From Bipolaris cookei (Eukaryota > Ascomycota > Dothideomycetes > Pleosporales > Pleosporaceae), in contig NRSV01000043.1 in NCBI GenBank assembly GCA_002286855.1, positions 62,001-126,000 of the forward strand: 64,000 nt of DNA, written 5' to 3'. The notes below the pieces were generated by a model. The model was not told the DNA's origin. It searched no databases and was given only the letters and a program-made list of their open reading frames with translations. Positions 36,301-48,698 of the stretch are shown one piece after another; the first letter of the stretch is position 1; the number at the start of each line of letters is the position of its first letter. A program made the translations under genes and the position numbers.

Positions 36301-37756
36301 GCCTGCCGCACGGCCGCTACTCGAGTTGTCGAGCTCTGCGATCGTTACACCCCAGAAGTATATGAAGCAGCCACAGAGTCGCTGCTAGAACAAAATAGGA
36401 TCGCTATTAAGACGGTCATCGACGAGAAGCTTGGCACCCAGGAATCAAGCTTCACAGACTTTGTTGACGACGACGGACAAGGCATAGGTCCATATGCGAT
36501 TTCCTGTTCCATGAAGAAGGAGAATGGAAAGCTCGTGTTTGACTGGGACGGCACATCACCGCAATCCAGTTCTGCGATGAACTTTTATCTCTCTGTCAAC
36601 ATGTTCAAGATGTTTGTTGGTTATCACCTCCTGGCAATTTACGATCCTCACGCCATTGTCAACGATGGATTTCACGATCTACTCGACGTCAGGATTCCGA
36701 CGGGTACAATTCTTCGTCCTGTCCGACCAGCTGCCGTCAGTTGCCGAACACATGCCCTTGGTCGTGTAATGGATATTCTACAAGCCCTGTTTGGGCAACA
36801 AAACCCCGAGCATCGCAGCGCAGCTGGATTTTCAGATTCGCCACATCTTTTTTACTCTGGATTCAATTCCGAAGGTGAATTCTTTTTGATGTACCAGATT
36901 GGATTTGGAGGCGTCCCTGCACGACCAATTGGTGATGGACCTGACTGCCACTGCCTGTTCCCAGCAATTAAGTCAATACCTACAGAGAATATTGAGCTCT
37001 ACTTTCCCGTCATCATCGAAGCCAACGAAGCATTACCGGACTCTGGAGGCGCAGGATACTATCGCGGCGGAAACGCACAAAGAACAATCTACAGGTTCTT
37101 GTGCGAAGGAGACGTCAGTATTCACGATGACAGATGGCTTGTCAAGCCTTGGGGTGTCAATGGTGGCAAGCCTGGAAGCAGGTCAAGAAAGGTGTTGTAT
37201 CGAAATAACAGCTTTGGCACAGCGGAAGAGAATAACAACGTTGAGATGTGCCATTCCAAACAAGACTATTTGCACGTCCATCCAGGTGAGATTTAGACCT
37301 TGCAGTGCACCTAGACGTAGCAACTAATAGCACCCAGGCGATGTTTTGGAATGGATAACCTGGGGCGGCGGAGGCCTTGGTGATCCCCTCAGACGTCCTC
37401 AAGAGCAAGTAGCCAAGGAAGTCCATCGCCGATTAGTCACTGTTGAAGGCGCCAAGGCGAACTACGGTGTAATCATCGACCCAAAGACCTTTGCCGTCGA
37501 CGAAGCTGCAACTGCGCACCTTCGTGAATCAATACACAATGAGCGTGCAAAGACGGAGTATAGCACGCGTGATACGATAGACCGCGGAGGCAAGGTGAGC
37601 GAGGTACTGGCGAGATGTGAAGCAGAGACTGGAATAAAGCCGCCTATTCCACAGTGGAAGAAAAAGGCATATGGACCGCATGCGGGGTTAGCGTACGTGA
37701 AGAATTGGTATGAAACGATGTCACGGGAAGGTATGAAGCGATGGGATGAGCTATGA
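33308..37756 (+). CDS. Fused hydantoinase A/B - 5-oxoprolinase family protein
   Basis: Five exons, 33308-33348, 33553-33566, 33616-35771, 35833-37285 and 37338-37756, give about 1360 residues. Exon 1 ends LGVDVGG; exon 2 is only 14 nt and supplies GTFTD; exon 3 continues VCVITPNGE. The three together restore the ATP-binding phosphate loop common to this actin-fold family. Residues 1 to about 720 are hydantoinase A-like (NTVGAGGGSIA, GGAGPLHG). From about 760 the hydantoinase B-like half follows (SPAIREQQDEFN, FITNDVYQIDGAVSHLNDI, ALPDSGGAGYYRGG). The fused order A-B is that of eukaryotic ATP-dependent 5-oxoprolinase, which hydrolyses 5-oxoproline to glutamate in the gamma-glutamyl cycle. N-methylhydantoinase-type activity cannot be excluded. 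It is cytosolic by appearance. Confidence 0.92.
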
Positions 37757-37781
37757 GTTATGTGTGTATCAGAATAGTGTA

Positions 37782-40083
37782 ACGTCTGGGATGGGCGAAC
37801 CGCTCACAGTGCCAAGACCCCACCAACTTTGACCATACTACCATTATTACATGCGATGCCACAACACCGCAACGTGCAAAACACTTTAAAAGAATCCCAA
37901 ATACAGCCTGAAATACTAGCTATTAAAAAAACACGACACTTAGCCAGCGACGTGCTGTAGCACTGTATAACGTTTCCCAAAGAACTCTTAGTGATCGACT
38001 TACTGAAATCTCTTCTCGACAAGATATCCAGCCAACTCAATGAGACTCCTTGTGACAAAAGAGGAAACACTTTGTGACCATATTCTGGATCTTGACCGGC
38101 GAGGATTTCCAGTACGCCTCTCTACTGTCAAAGTTCTTGCTGATTCTTTGCTGGCTGTTTGTAACTGTGAGCCTGTTGGCCAAAACTGGGCTAAGTCCTT
38201 TGTAAAGCGTCGTCCGAAACTTCAAAAAAGCTCAATCAAAACTAAGATTATAAGAGAACCCTCTGTGAAGATCCTGAACTTGTGCAGCGCTGATTTCGCC
38301 CTGTACGGAATACTAAAGCCAAGTATGGGATCCAGGACGACGACATGTATAACTTTGGCAAGACGGGCTTCGTGATGGACTTGCACAACGCGACAGCAGT
38401 AGCCACAGCCTCTGAGCTTCGATCAAGGCCGAAACCCATGTAGCAAGGCAACCGGGAGTGGGTTACCAGCGTGGTTTGTGTCAGCGCAGCGGGCTGGGCG
38501 ATCCCACCCTTTATCATCTTTGGAGGTAAGCACTACCTCTCTGTCTGGTACAAGGAGAACACCCTACCTCGGGATTGGATTTTTGCAGTCTTCGAGAATG
38601 GCTGGACGACGAATGAGCTTGGTATAAAGTGGCTGGGGCACTTTAACAGGCATACAAAAGAGCGTAGTATTGGAGGTTATCGTCTACTTATCCTTGACGG
38701 CCATGGATCTCACCTCACGATGGATTTTATTGAATATTGTGATCAGAACAAAATCCTCCTCGTAGTATACTCACTTTACTTGACTTACACGCTGCAGCCT
38801 CTAGATGTGAGCCTGTTCAAGCCTCTCTCATCAGCTTACCAGGCTGAGATATCAGCGTTTGTAGAGAGGAGCCAGGGCCTCGTATTATTGAGCAAAAAGG
38901 ATTTCTTCCCCCTCTTCTATCGCGCGTGGCAGGCCTCCTTCAAGGAAACGACGATCCTAAAGGCCTTTAAGGCTACAGGCCTCTCACCCTTTAATCCTGA
39001 AGTTATATTGAAAGGGATTAATACTAACTCAGGCTCCTCAAGCGATAGTGAGTCCTCAGCCTTAAGTGCCTCAAACTGGAGGAAGGCTGAAGGTCTATTA
39101 CGTCAGGTGGTCAAGGATCGAAGTGATAGGCGAGCTCAAAAGCTGAGCCAGGCCTTCCACCAAATCTCAACTCAAAAGACCATCCTTGAGTATGAGGTTA
39201 AGGGCCTACGCAAGGCTCTAATCAATGAGAGGACGCGGAGGAAGCGAGGCAAGTCTCTTCTCCTACAGGAGCCTAAGGAGTATCAAGGTGGAGCTATATT
39301 CTGGTCTGCAAGGAAGGTGAAGGAGGCACGTGATCGCCAGCAGCTCCAGGAGTGCGAGGAGGAGCAGGTACAACACCAGAAAGCTGAGGCAAGCAGGCTT
39401 CGTGAGGGCGCAAGGCAGGAACGGGCAAGGGAGAAGGAGATAAGGCGTCAGGCGAGGGCTGCAGCTAAGATAGTGAGAGAGAAGGAGAAGGCAGAGAAGG
39501 CTACTCAACAGGCCGCACGACAGGCAGCTCGCAAGGCTACAAAACGACTCCAACAAGCTCGTAGAATATCCAAAAAGAGTAAGTAGCACAGCCTTAAGAC
39601 CCCTATAAAAGCTACTCCTAGAAAGAGAGCTATCGCGAGGTCTGCAGGTGGTGGAGAGCCTCAAGGTGTTATTGTAGCTCAACCAGCCTCTACCTCGCGC
39701 AAAGGGCGCACGATCAAAACTCCAACACGATTTCTATAGCTATATATAAATTAAGCCCTCTGGATCTCACCACTCAAAAACATCGCGACGATAGCTATTA
39801 TGTGAGGCTGTAGAGCCTCAAGTTATAGGGCTGTTTTGGTGTTCGGATCGGGCGTTACGCCGTCCCGTGCGTTACACGGTCAAACTTGGTACAGTCTATC
39901 TACTATGCGTACGCGGCAACGTGTATTGTGTGCACACGCGCAGCACTGGCCACCGCGTGGCGCCATTCTCTCGCCCAGGCTCTGAACTTTCTTCTACCAA
40001 CCTGGACTGGACTCGCTTATTTTCAACAAGTTGTGAAATTGGTAGGGTCTTGGCACTGTGAGCAGTTCGTCCATCCCAGACGT
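37782..40083 (+). mobile_element. pogo/Fot-like DNA transposon, inactive
   Basis: The inverted ends of about 46 bp begin acgtctgggatggg at 37782 and close at 40083. The few mismatches between the two arms are transitions. TA flanks both sides (37780-37781 and 40084-40085). The element is 2302 bp and carries one broken transposase on the plus strand. It lies only 25 bp after the stop codon of the hydantoinase gene, so it may supply that gene's 3' end. Confidence 0.9.
37930..39586 (+). pseudogene. pogo/Fot-like transposase, frameshifted and with stops
   Basis: The N-terminal psq-like helix-turn-helix is readable as VSQRTLSDRLTEISSRQ (about 37970-38020). The next DNA-binding part is in another frame (CDHILDLDRRGFPVRLSTVKVLADSLL). 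A frameshift near 38275-38330 leads to KYGIQDDDMYNFGKTGF, then a stop before QGNREWVTSVV. From 38471 to 39586 a long intact part remains. It holds LLILDGHGSHLTMDFIEYCDQNKILL, TLQPLDVSLFKPLSSAY, FKATGLSPFNPEVIL and a very basic Lys/Arg/Gln coiled-coil tail. The tail is shared with the degenerate copy at 48.7-50.6 kb, so both belong to one family. It cannot make transposase, though the C-terminal part could still be translated. Confidence 0.88.
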
Positions 40084-40300
40084 TAATCGCAATTGAAATT
40101 GGATACTTTCGCCCCAACTAGTTCCGATTTCGACGCAATCACCATAAAAACTGTAAGTTGCAAAAAAACTGCGTTTGTATACACTAAACCTTCTCAATAT
40201 CTACAAAGAATTCAAAAAATCCTGTATAACCCATCGGGCCACTGACACAACGGGGACAACTTCCGCCAAAAGAAGTCCAGCAAGCTTTCCCATCTGTCAC

Positions 40301-41368
40301 CTAAGTACAAATCGTCCTCCCCCCATTACCCGATAAATTCCACTTTGTCTTATTCACCGTACAAGGACTCTCACGAACCGTCGTCCCATCCACCCTCAGC
40401 GAAATCGCAATATCCCTACTATTCGCAAACTCCGTTCTCGCTGCCAATCGCACCTCACCGCCGCCACTCACCGTGCCTCCCTTGATATTAACATTGTAGC
40501 AGTTCTCCAGCAAGATGGCGTTGTTCCCCGTATTTGCGAGGTCCACAGTCGCGATTTCCGCGCCGCCAGATGCAGACACGCAAAAGACGCCGCGGCCTCC
40601 GCCGCGGGCGCGCACGCGGTTGACATAGATATTAGTGCCGTACCCGCCGTTGAGCTTGCCGGCTTCGTTGGCGAAGCGGAGGGCAGCGTACCCGGTACCT
40701 GCACCGCAGTTGTCGCAGTCTACGGTGCCGACCTTCGCATTCGTCACTTTCTGGAGCAAGAGGCCGCACTCGCCGACGTTCTTGCCGATGACGGTGCCGA
40801 TGTCGAGGCGGTCGATGTTCCAGGTTTCGATGCAATGAGAGGTGCCGCCGTTACAGGTGACGGTGCCAATTTTGACATTTGAGTTTGCGGCGCGGTCGCG
40901 GTCGAAGCGGATGCCCATTCCCGATTGCAGGTTGAAGGTTAGGGTGCCGAGGGTGAGGTCTTTTGTGCCGGAAAAGCGGAGGCCGAAATAGGTAGAGCCG
41001 GACATGGTGAGGTAGGGGATGCTGACGCCGGTTTGGTCAGTGACTTCGATGTTGCCGCCGCCGCTCTTGGGGGCGACGGTGATGGTGCCGCAGCCTTCGA
41101 AGGTTTTGCCGCTGGTGATTCGGATGGTGTTGGCGCCGATGTTGCCGGAGGCGATGACGGAGACACGCTGGCCGCTTGTGATGCCGTCAACGGCGGTTTG
41201 GATTGCCTTTAGGTAGTCGGAGCCCGTGTAGAGGTTTGTGGATCCTCTAGTTGCGGTGAAAGAGCTTCCTGAGCCGGTGACTTTAGCGTGGGGTGTGCCT
41301 GAGCCGCACTGGGCTGAGGCAAGTGAAGTCAAAGCCAGCACGGCTGTGAGGGTACTCGACGAAAACAT
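40301..41368 (-). CDS. Secreted right-handed beta-helix (pectin-lyase-fold-like) protein
   Basis: A single exon encodes 355 residues. The signal peptide MFSSSTLTAVLALTSLASA ends before Gln-Cys. The mature protein is built of short repeated strand-turn units with many Gly, Asn, Thr and Val (IGTVTCNGGTSHCIETWNIDRLDIGTV, KVGTVDCDNCGAGTGYAALRF, EIATVDLANTGNNAILLENCYNVNIKGG). This is the pattern of parallel beta-helix proteins such as pectate lyases and GH28 enzymes. The GH28 catalytic motifs (NTDG, GHG.S) and the pectate lyase vWiDH motif are not seen, so enzyme activity is unproven. Several cysteines suggest disulfides in the apoplast. It may be a polysaccharide-acting protein of unassigned class. 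Confidence 0.75.
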   Translation of the reverse strand: MFSSSTLTAVLALTSLASAQCGSGTPHAKVTGSGSSFTATRGSTNLYTGSDYLKAIQTAVDGITSGQRVSVIASGNIGANTIRITSGKTFEGCGTITVAPKSGGGNIEVTDQTGVSIPYLTMSGSTYFGLRFSGTKDLTLGTLTFNLQSGMGIRFDRDRAANSNVKIGTVTCNGGTSHCIETWNIDRLDIGTVIGKNVGECGLLLQKVTNAKVGTVDCDNCGAGTGYAALRFANEAGKLNGGYGTNIYVNRVRARGGGRGVFCVSASGGAEIATVDLANTGNNAILLENCYNVNIKGGTVSGGGEVRLAARTEFANSRDIAISLRVDGTTVRESPCTVNKTKWNLSGNGGRTICT

Positions 41369-42945
41369 GGTGGGCGAGTTGATCGCAGGTAGAGAAAAAA
41401 CAAGGGTGAATTAAAAAAAGGGAAACCCGCAACCCTTTTTCAAACAGATAGTTCAGGAAATTGTAGAATGCACCTACTCTTTTGTAATAACATAGCACAG
41501 CGTGGCTGCGCGGAATAACACACCCCCCATCCCATTGCCGTCTCCCTCAAATTACCCCCAAGAGCCTTGGGACCTGTATAAAATAGACAGGCCCGCACCC
41601 CTTCCCCACCCCTACTTTTCTCCGCTGAGCGAGTGAGATTGCATGTTTAACGCAAGGATGTTGCGAGCCCCGCCCAATAAACGTTAATTTTTCAAGCACC
41701 AGCACGGCTCCAATGTTGGCAAGAAAAATAAGAGAGAACCGAGTCCGGGGTACATTCCCCCATTTCGAAACATTGTTTAAGCATGGGGCGGGCGCGGACA
41801 CAAATTACGGCCCCCCTCCCCCCTTCCTTGTCTCTCTTTCACCCGTATCAAGTTACCAAGACGCGGGATGGGATAACTTACTTACTGCGCAAGGAATGAA
41901 TGGTGGAAATTAGAAGAGACCGACATATTTCTGCATGTGCTCAGTTGAGCAACCATAGCGTGTAAGTCCTGTAGCAAAGCCGGTTGATATTCTTGCTACC
42001 TACCTAATCCATCATTTCAATCTGGCGATTTTCAGCGCCTCTAATTACGACATCCCCATCTCTATGGCACTTATCACCGTGGTACCGCTATGATTTGTGC
42101 TCATGCTCATCCTGCCTCTTTCCCCTTCTCCTCTTTTCGTAGGCGACATCCGCATACAAACGTGTGAGGCTCGGCGGCTAGACCTTCCATCTCCACTTTG
42201 GGCGTCTGCCCCGCCATCCGTCAGACATTCGCGATGCGTGCGAGAACCCCTGCAGAGAGCTTCAAGTGGATACATTGGCTCAAGGCTGCACGCGACCTTC
42301 CCCCCCTTCACATGCATACGTCTTTAGGAACAAGTCCCGCCGGGGAGAAACTGAATTTGTGGGCGGATGGATTGCTAATTTCTCCGGTGCATCATCGCGC
42401 ATGGATGGGTAACCAAGCGGGGGCGTGTGTAGCCAAGAGACCAAGAGTTCAGATCTAGAGTAAATCGTGAAACGCTTGTTTCAGGCGGGATGTAGTGTGC
42501 GCCACCCTCGTATGCAAATTGTCGTCTGGTGATATGTGTTTTTGTAGATGCCATTTCCACGGATGAGGGGGTTTCTGGAAGCACTCTGGAAAGCCGTGCA
42601 TACTTACCAGGAAAATGCGGGGACATGGGGGTGTGACGGTGGTGCTGATGAACTTTATGTTTGGACTGATTCCCGCACATAGCGTATTCATGAGTACGTA
42701 TGATTTTAGTGGTGGGACGATCAAGAGTACATGGGAACTTTGTAAGACAACATTTTCTAGAGTCAGATGCAGGGCGGACACCATATTGAGCTGCATGTCG
42801 AGAATTATAACACTGACCTCATTAATCCTTCTAAATATACAGTCAAGACAACCCCTCACACCAAGAACCCACTACACAAACAAGACCGAAGCATAAGAAC
42901 TTCCAGCGTCCAAACCAAACCTTTATAATTCGACACTGAATATGA
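41369..42945. other. Intergenic between beta-helix and CYP505 genes
   Basis: No gene was recognised in 1.6 kb. Short poly-A/poly-C runs and minor open frames are present, but nothing coherent on either strand. Confidence 0.4.
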
Positions 42946-45900
42946 CTATTCAAACACATCACTCACATACCTATCCTCCTTGACCTTCTCCAACCACGCC
43001 TCAGCATCCTCCTGGGTCTTCCCGGGGAACGTATCCCTATAAATCTTCATACACATCTCTCCCGTACTCTTAGCCAACTTACTCTCACTACCACATATAA
43101 ATAGCTTTGCGCCCTTTTCACCAAACAACTCGGCCAGCTCCTTGCGCTCGTCCCACATGCGTTCAGGCACACGTTGCGTCTTTTGTCCCTCGGGCGCGAC
43201 TTTGGAGAAGCAACCTCGCACACTAACGACGCCTTCGGCTTCCCACTGAGCGAGCTCATCGGAGTAAATGAAATCTTTTTCGTGGTGGCGGCAGCCAAAG
43301 TACAGGATTGCGGGTCCAATGGCTGCGTTGCGAGCTTTCTTGATGGTGGCGCGTTCCTGGATGAAGCCGCGCATGGGGGCGAGACCTGAGCCGGCGCAAA
43401 TCATGATGATGGGTGTCGTGGGGTCCGTAGGTAGATGAAAGTTGATGTTTGTAGGTCGTGTGAAGCACTTGATCCTCTCGCCTGATTCTCTGCCCGCAAG
43501 GTAGGTCGATGCTACGCCGTGGAAGCGACGATTCTCTCCGCTCCATGCAGCCTCGTTGTGCACATCGTAGGTTATGGAAGCGGTCAAGCGCTGGACTGTC
43601 GAACCGTCTATTGCTTGGACAAAATCAACATTGGCTAATGGAGAGCTGGAAATGCTGTATTGGCGGGGAGACAAGGGCTTGAGTAAGTCGAGGTAAACAG
43701 CAAAGGGGAGTTTGCATTCAGGGTGGTCTTCAAGGACATCCAGGATGCTATAGCGCTTGGGAATGACCTTAGTCTTGTAGACTTCGTCGCTCGCAAACTC
43801 GAGCAAGCTGGCGCGCTTGTCTTCCGGTGTCACATCCGCAAGCATCTTCAACTGCTTTTGCGAGATTGGTGTACTAAGCTCCACACGCGTCATGAGAATT
43901 TCAAAGATGGATGCAGGTGTCTCAGTAGCCAGGAATGACTTGTTGGTTCCAGTAATCCAGATGGTATCATCCGGCGAAAGGTCGAAGCGTCGCATAACCC
44001 GCTTCACAGTATCCGGGTTGTTTAGAGGCAGGACAACCATGTAGTCTCCAGAGCGATAGGAGCTTCCGGCTGGCAACTCGATCTCCATGTGCTTCTTAGA
44101 TAGACCAACCTCAGCACCGCCCAGGTCTTTGTTGACCTTGACCTGCCCATAGGAGATATTCTTGCCCCCAAGATACGTCGCGAATTTGGGAGCCTTTATT
44201 TCGGCCTGGAGTGTCCCATAAAGAACTTCGACAGTTGTACCACTCGCCTTTCTGAGACTAGTCCACATCTGTTCAGACCAGCTCTCCCATGGTCCCATGA
44301 TGTCTTCTTTTACGTTGACGAACCCGGTCTCTGTGAATCGCGTTGCGCCCATCTTCTCAAACAGCTCGTCGGTCTTCTTTGGGACACGGTGGTACGTGTG
44401 CGTCCAATCACTGTTGCCGACACCAAAGACGGCATATTGAACGCCCTCAAAAATCTTTGAGTCTGCATTGTTCTCCAACCATGCGGTAAATTTCTTCGCA
44501 TTGTCTGCCGGTTTGCCTTCATACGAAGGCTCAATGATGACGATTGGCTGATCTTTTGGAATGTGTTCGGTGGCGGAGTCCAAGCTGCCCACGTTGGCCT
44601 TGAACCCGAATCGAGCTGCGTTTGTCTCCAGATCCTCGGCATACGACTTGCAAGTACCCGCATTTGATCCATAGAGGACGGTGATTGGCTTTGCATCTCT
44701 TTCAGAAGCGTCTCCTGCTACCTTGGCTTTCCCATTATCAGTGGCGGGGTTTGTCGATGGGGTGGCGCTGCCAACTCCATCCAGACTAGCCATGGTGCGT
44801 CCAGGTCGTCTCCGCACCTTGATTTTAAGGTCCTTGGGCTTCTGAGTGATTGTGACCGAGACCTCTGTGAAATCAAATTAGAAATACTCCGATTTTGCAT
44901 TTTCTGTACGTTTACTTACGTAGTTGGTAGCCAGGATCTGCCAGTTCGACCTGGAACTTTTGCAGAATGAGTGCTACAGTCATGATCATCTCTTGTTCGG
45001 CAAAAGTTCGTCCAATGCACGCTCGCATACCGTCACCGAAAGCTTTCCACGAGTTGGGTGGTAGGTTCTCCCAGCCGCCGTTCAAGAAACGTTCAGGTCG
45101 GAATACATCGGCGTCGTCACCCCAAACCTTAGGGTCGTGATGTAGGCCTCGCAAGTTCATCAAGATGATGTCCTCTGGTTCCACTTCATACTTGCCCTAA
45201 TGGTCGTTGGTATGCACAGTCTACTTAAGAAACAGATAGAAACTTACAGCAATCTTCGTTTTTTGCAGCGCATGCTTGCCGTTGATCCCAATAGGGCCGA
45301 GGAAACGCAATGCTTCATAGATGGCGTACTTGATGTAAACCAGTCTTGGGATGTGTTTAATGTCCAGGGGACCATCTCCAAGAACCTCGTCAACTTCTTG
45401 CTGGGCTCTGAGATATTTCTCAGGGTTCTTGAGAAGATGAAAGAACAAGAACCCAAGAGTGCCGCTCGTTGTTTCGTGGCCAGCCACCAAAAAGGTTACC
45501 ATATTGTATCGCACAAGTTCTTTTGACATCTTCTCGCCTGTTACTTTGTCTACACCTTCAAGCATGGGGTTCAGCAAATCTCTCGCATCTGGCTGCGGAT
45601 GTGCTATGCGGTCTTCGATGATCTCATCGCAAAGTTTGTGCATCTGCTTCACGTTTTCCTGACGGTTGGCTTCGGCAAAAACACGTAGCTTGTTCTCAAT
45701 GCCTGTACGAGTAGCCCGCCTTCCAGATTCAACAAGGACTTCAACCATTTGTTCGACAAACGGATGCGCCTTTTCAGAATAGAAGTTGTTGAATCTGTAT
45801 CCGAAAGCGCATAGACCAATCATATCGAATGTTAATCTGGAAGCAATGGATAAGCAATTTTCCCGAGCGCCATCAGTTAATGCCGCTTACCTTGTGAAAT

Positions 45901-46404
45901 CATCACTGCAATAGATTTCGTGGTCTGGTCCAAATCGGTCCCATCTAAGTAGCATCTGTGTAGTAATATCCATCATGTCATCGAACATTTTGCGGATGCC
46001 CATGGGGCCAAAAACGGGCATCAGCAGGCGATGGGCAACTCCCCATTCCTTATCCGTGGTCAGCTGCATGCATCTTACAAGGCGAAATCTCGGCTCACCT
46101 TTTCCCCCGGGTAGGCCGTGAAAAGTCCGTTTCCGGTGAGAGCTCGCACTTCTTCGAGAGTGGCATTGATTGGCTTTTCGAAGCGGTCCCCATCACAGCA
46201 GTCGTTTATTGTGTCATGCGAAGAGACGACTATGATTCTCCCTGGCCGGCCTGGAATATGAAGCTGAAAGATCTCGCCATAGATATCTGAAAGTTTCTGG
46301 ATGGATCCCGGGGCATCGTCTGAATCAATGGCTCCAATATTGCCGATGAGCAAATGTGGTGGTGGCTGTGGTATTGGGATAGAATCAGAAGACTGGGACG
46401 CCAT
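42946..46404 (-). CDS. Self-sufficient cytochrome P450 / NADPH-P450 reductase fusion (CYP505 type)
   Basis: Five exons on the minus strand: 46404-46099, 46048-45891 (or from 46063), 45836-45248, 45196-44920 and 44864-42946. They give about 1082 residues. The P450 half has the I-helix AGHETTSG, ExxR as YEALRF, and the haem loop FGDGMRACIG with the Cys codon at 45017-45019. The reductase half has the FMN-binding ITVLYGSNAGTCKSYAEDLE, the FAD motif RQYSISSSPL, and the NADPH end ending DVFE. There is no N-terminal membrane anchor. This is the layout of fungal P450foxy (CYP505) and bacterial P450 BM3, which hydroxylate fatty acids near the omega end in the cytosol. The first intron is either 35 nt (GCAG acceptor) or 50 nt (TAAG acceptor preceded by a CTGAC branch site). 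I prefer the latter since GEKEWGVAHRLLMP fits the family. Confidence 0.93.
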
Positions 46405-47686
46405 TGTTTCAGGATGTCCAACAATGGAAAAGATATAAATTGAAGTGCCGAAATTGTAGCCTTTGCAGGTAGAGAGAGTTGGGGCTCGGCCTACTTCCTA
46501 TATACTACTCAGCCTGGTAGCAATAAGCGCCTTGCCTTGTGAGCCTCGCCCTCATCCATGGATGATGGTTGGCATGCATTCAGCCGAGCCCGGCTCGGCT
46601 TGGTGGACTTGTCTGCCTAGCTGCTGACTTTACAAGGATACAGCAGGCCAGGAATGTTGTTTATACAGCCAGTAGAACGCGCTGCAAGCCAAGGTGTGGC
46701 ACAGTAAGCCCTTGTGAGTTCAGCTGTGTGAGGCTGTGTCATCCTCACGGTTACCTGCAGCGCTATGTAAACGCATTGGTCCTATCTGTAATGGCAGATC
46801 CAACCAGCGTGTGTTTGCATCGAGTTTTGTACTGCGTTCGATCGTGAAAGATATCCTCGGCCGGTATCGACGTCGGTTTTCAGAATGCTGGGACGGACCG
46901 TCGCATCTTTGTATTGGCACGTCACTATTCTGCTACTAGCGGTAATTGGCTATAGTGTGTTATTTCGTTCGGTAGACTTCATCTGTTACTAAACCTTACA
47001 GAAATTTGGTATACAACGGTGCGTTGAGCACAAGAGGTGTCGGATGGTCGCGCTGGCTTTGATCTGAGGTTATTCAGCTGCCATTGACGTAATTGCAGGC
47101 AGAGAAATCAGCTCACGTATGAATCTTCGCTTTGCCAAGGCTTGTGCTAACAGCTTCTTCAGCAGCACCTAGCATTGATTGCATATAGCAATTCGACCTC
47201 CGTTGATATTATTTTTATTATTACATTATAGTCTATACAGCTCGTAGCTATGTAAGACCTTGGCCAAAGGCCGTTCTGTAGAGTATTTATTTACAAATTG
47301 AGGGTTTGTGGTGTGTAGCGTAGCTGTGGTGCTTAGGCCTTTATCTAACCTCCACCATCCCTACGTGCCGGGACGTACGGTGTAACGGGACACTTTCTCT
47401 CCCGGACCCTCAGACTATCCGCAATGTGCTTGTATATACACAAGCGCAATGCGCATCTACTATACAGCTCTCGCTTTCCTAGCATGTTAGTCTCCGACGC
47501 TGAAAAGTACATGGTTGACCGTGTTGTCGCTCGTTTTCCTGACGCTATCTCTGAACTCTCCTCTAACACCCCCTATTTATTTACGCTCATCTATATCTAC
47601 AAGCAGCTCGGTAGGCTAGAAGGAGAGTTAGGATAGTAAAAATTAAGACTTCAGCCCTAAAAGGTCGATTTTGAGCAACAAGTATA
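46405..47686. other. Intergenic, upstream of CYP505
   Basis: No gene could be supported. A frame of 70 codons at 47424-47636 has protein-like composition but lies next to transposon debris and has no recognisable family. Confidence 0.4.
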
Positions 47687-47860
47687 ACGTACCTCACGGC
47701 TTCGCCGGACACTTTTGCCAAGACCCCACCAAAACCACCGCATTATGGCCCAGAATAGCCTACTTTAGCCCTATATTGTGCAATGCGACACAAGATATCA
47801 TTCAGAGTCTGCATCTACCACTTACTTACACATTCGTGCATTATGCCCAGTCATATTGCA

Positions 47861-48550
47861 TTATCTACACCGTCGTTCAGATGGTTCACCCACTTCAGCG
47901 CGCGCCCGCTTCTTTAACTTCTTCCCATCACTACGCACCCCAAAGTCCTGAAGAGCGGCCAAGCGCGCTCCATCTTCAACTATTAGGATCCCCTCTGCCG
48001 GAACCCTCTTTCTTTTGTGCAATTTTCGTCGCGTGGCGGCTGCGTTAGCTGCTTCAACCTCAGAGACACGTTTTTGCGCCAACACCAACTTATGCGCGAT
48101 AATTGCTGTCCCCTTTGAGATCTTCTCTCTGTTGCCTAGCTAGTTAGTCTTTTGCCGTCCACGTCTCTCTGAAGCTGTAACAACTACTCCTGGGGCAATC
48201 TGGCCCGTTATAAAGCCTGTCTCATCAAAGTTGAACATGTCGTCGGCCTAGATACCATACTTGGCTTTTATATTGGCTACTAGGTCAAACTAAGCTTGGA
48301 TAGCCTTAGAATCCCCATAGAGAGCTCTCTTGTAGTCATACTTGCGATTAAATCTCGTTATAAGCTCAGATCGACGTTTGACGAACGTACTGGGCCAGTT
48401 TTGTCCAACCTAGCCCAGATTGCGCTCAGCGCGCAAAGAATTAGCCATATTAGCCACATCTGCGAGTTTAGGGGGAAATCCGCGCGTATTGAGCTCAAGT
48501 ATATACCCAATAATCACATCCTCAAATCTAGTATAGGGTTAATTAATTTA
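47861..48550 (-). pseudogene. pogo-like transposase relic with DDE domain deleted
   Basis: Reading down from 48550 on the minus strand, the relic gives VIIGYILELNTRGFPPKLADVANMANSL, then NWPSTFVKRRSELITRFNRKYDYKRALYGDSKAIQ, IKAKYGI-stop-ADDMFNFDETGF and TGQIAPGVVVTASERRG. Several TAG codons interrupt it. After ISKGTAIIAHK it passes directly into the basic C-terminal tail (47.86-48.09), so the middle of the catalytic domain, including the second Asp region, is missing. Confidence 0.75.
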
Positions 48551-48698
48551 GGCCTGCGATTTACCGAGGTTGACGGCGAAACGACCTACTTGAACATCAA
48601 AACGGCCCTGCAACTCAAGGCTATAGAGCCATACACAATAGCTATTATCGCGATCCTTATTAGTGGAGGGATACAGAGGTTTTAAATAATATATTGCA

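Noticed and set aside
33564..37756. Separate HyuA and HyuB genes, or a start at 33564
   Set aside because: The two halves are joined by a clean 61-bp intron at 35772-35832, and a start at 33564 would lose the conserved DVGGTFTD loop.
47424..47636. 70-codon protein gene beside transposon relics
   Set aside because: No recognisable domain, no intron or context support; kept only as a note in the intergenic entry.
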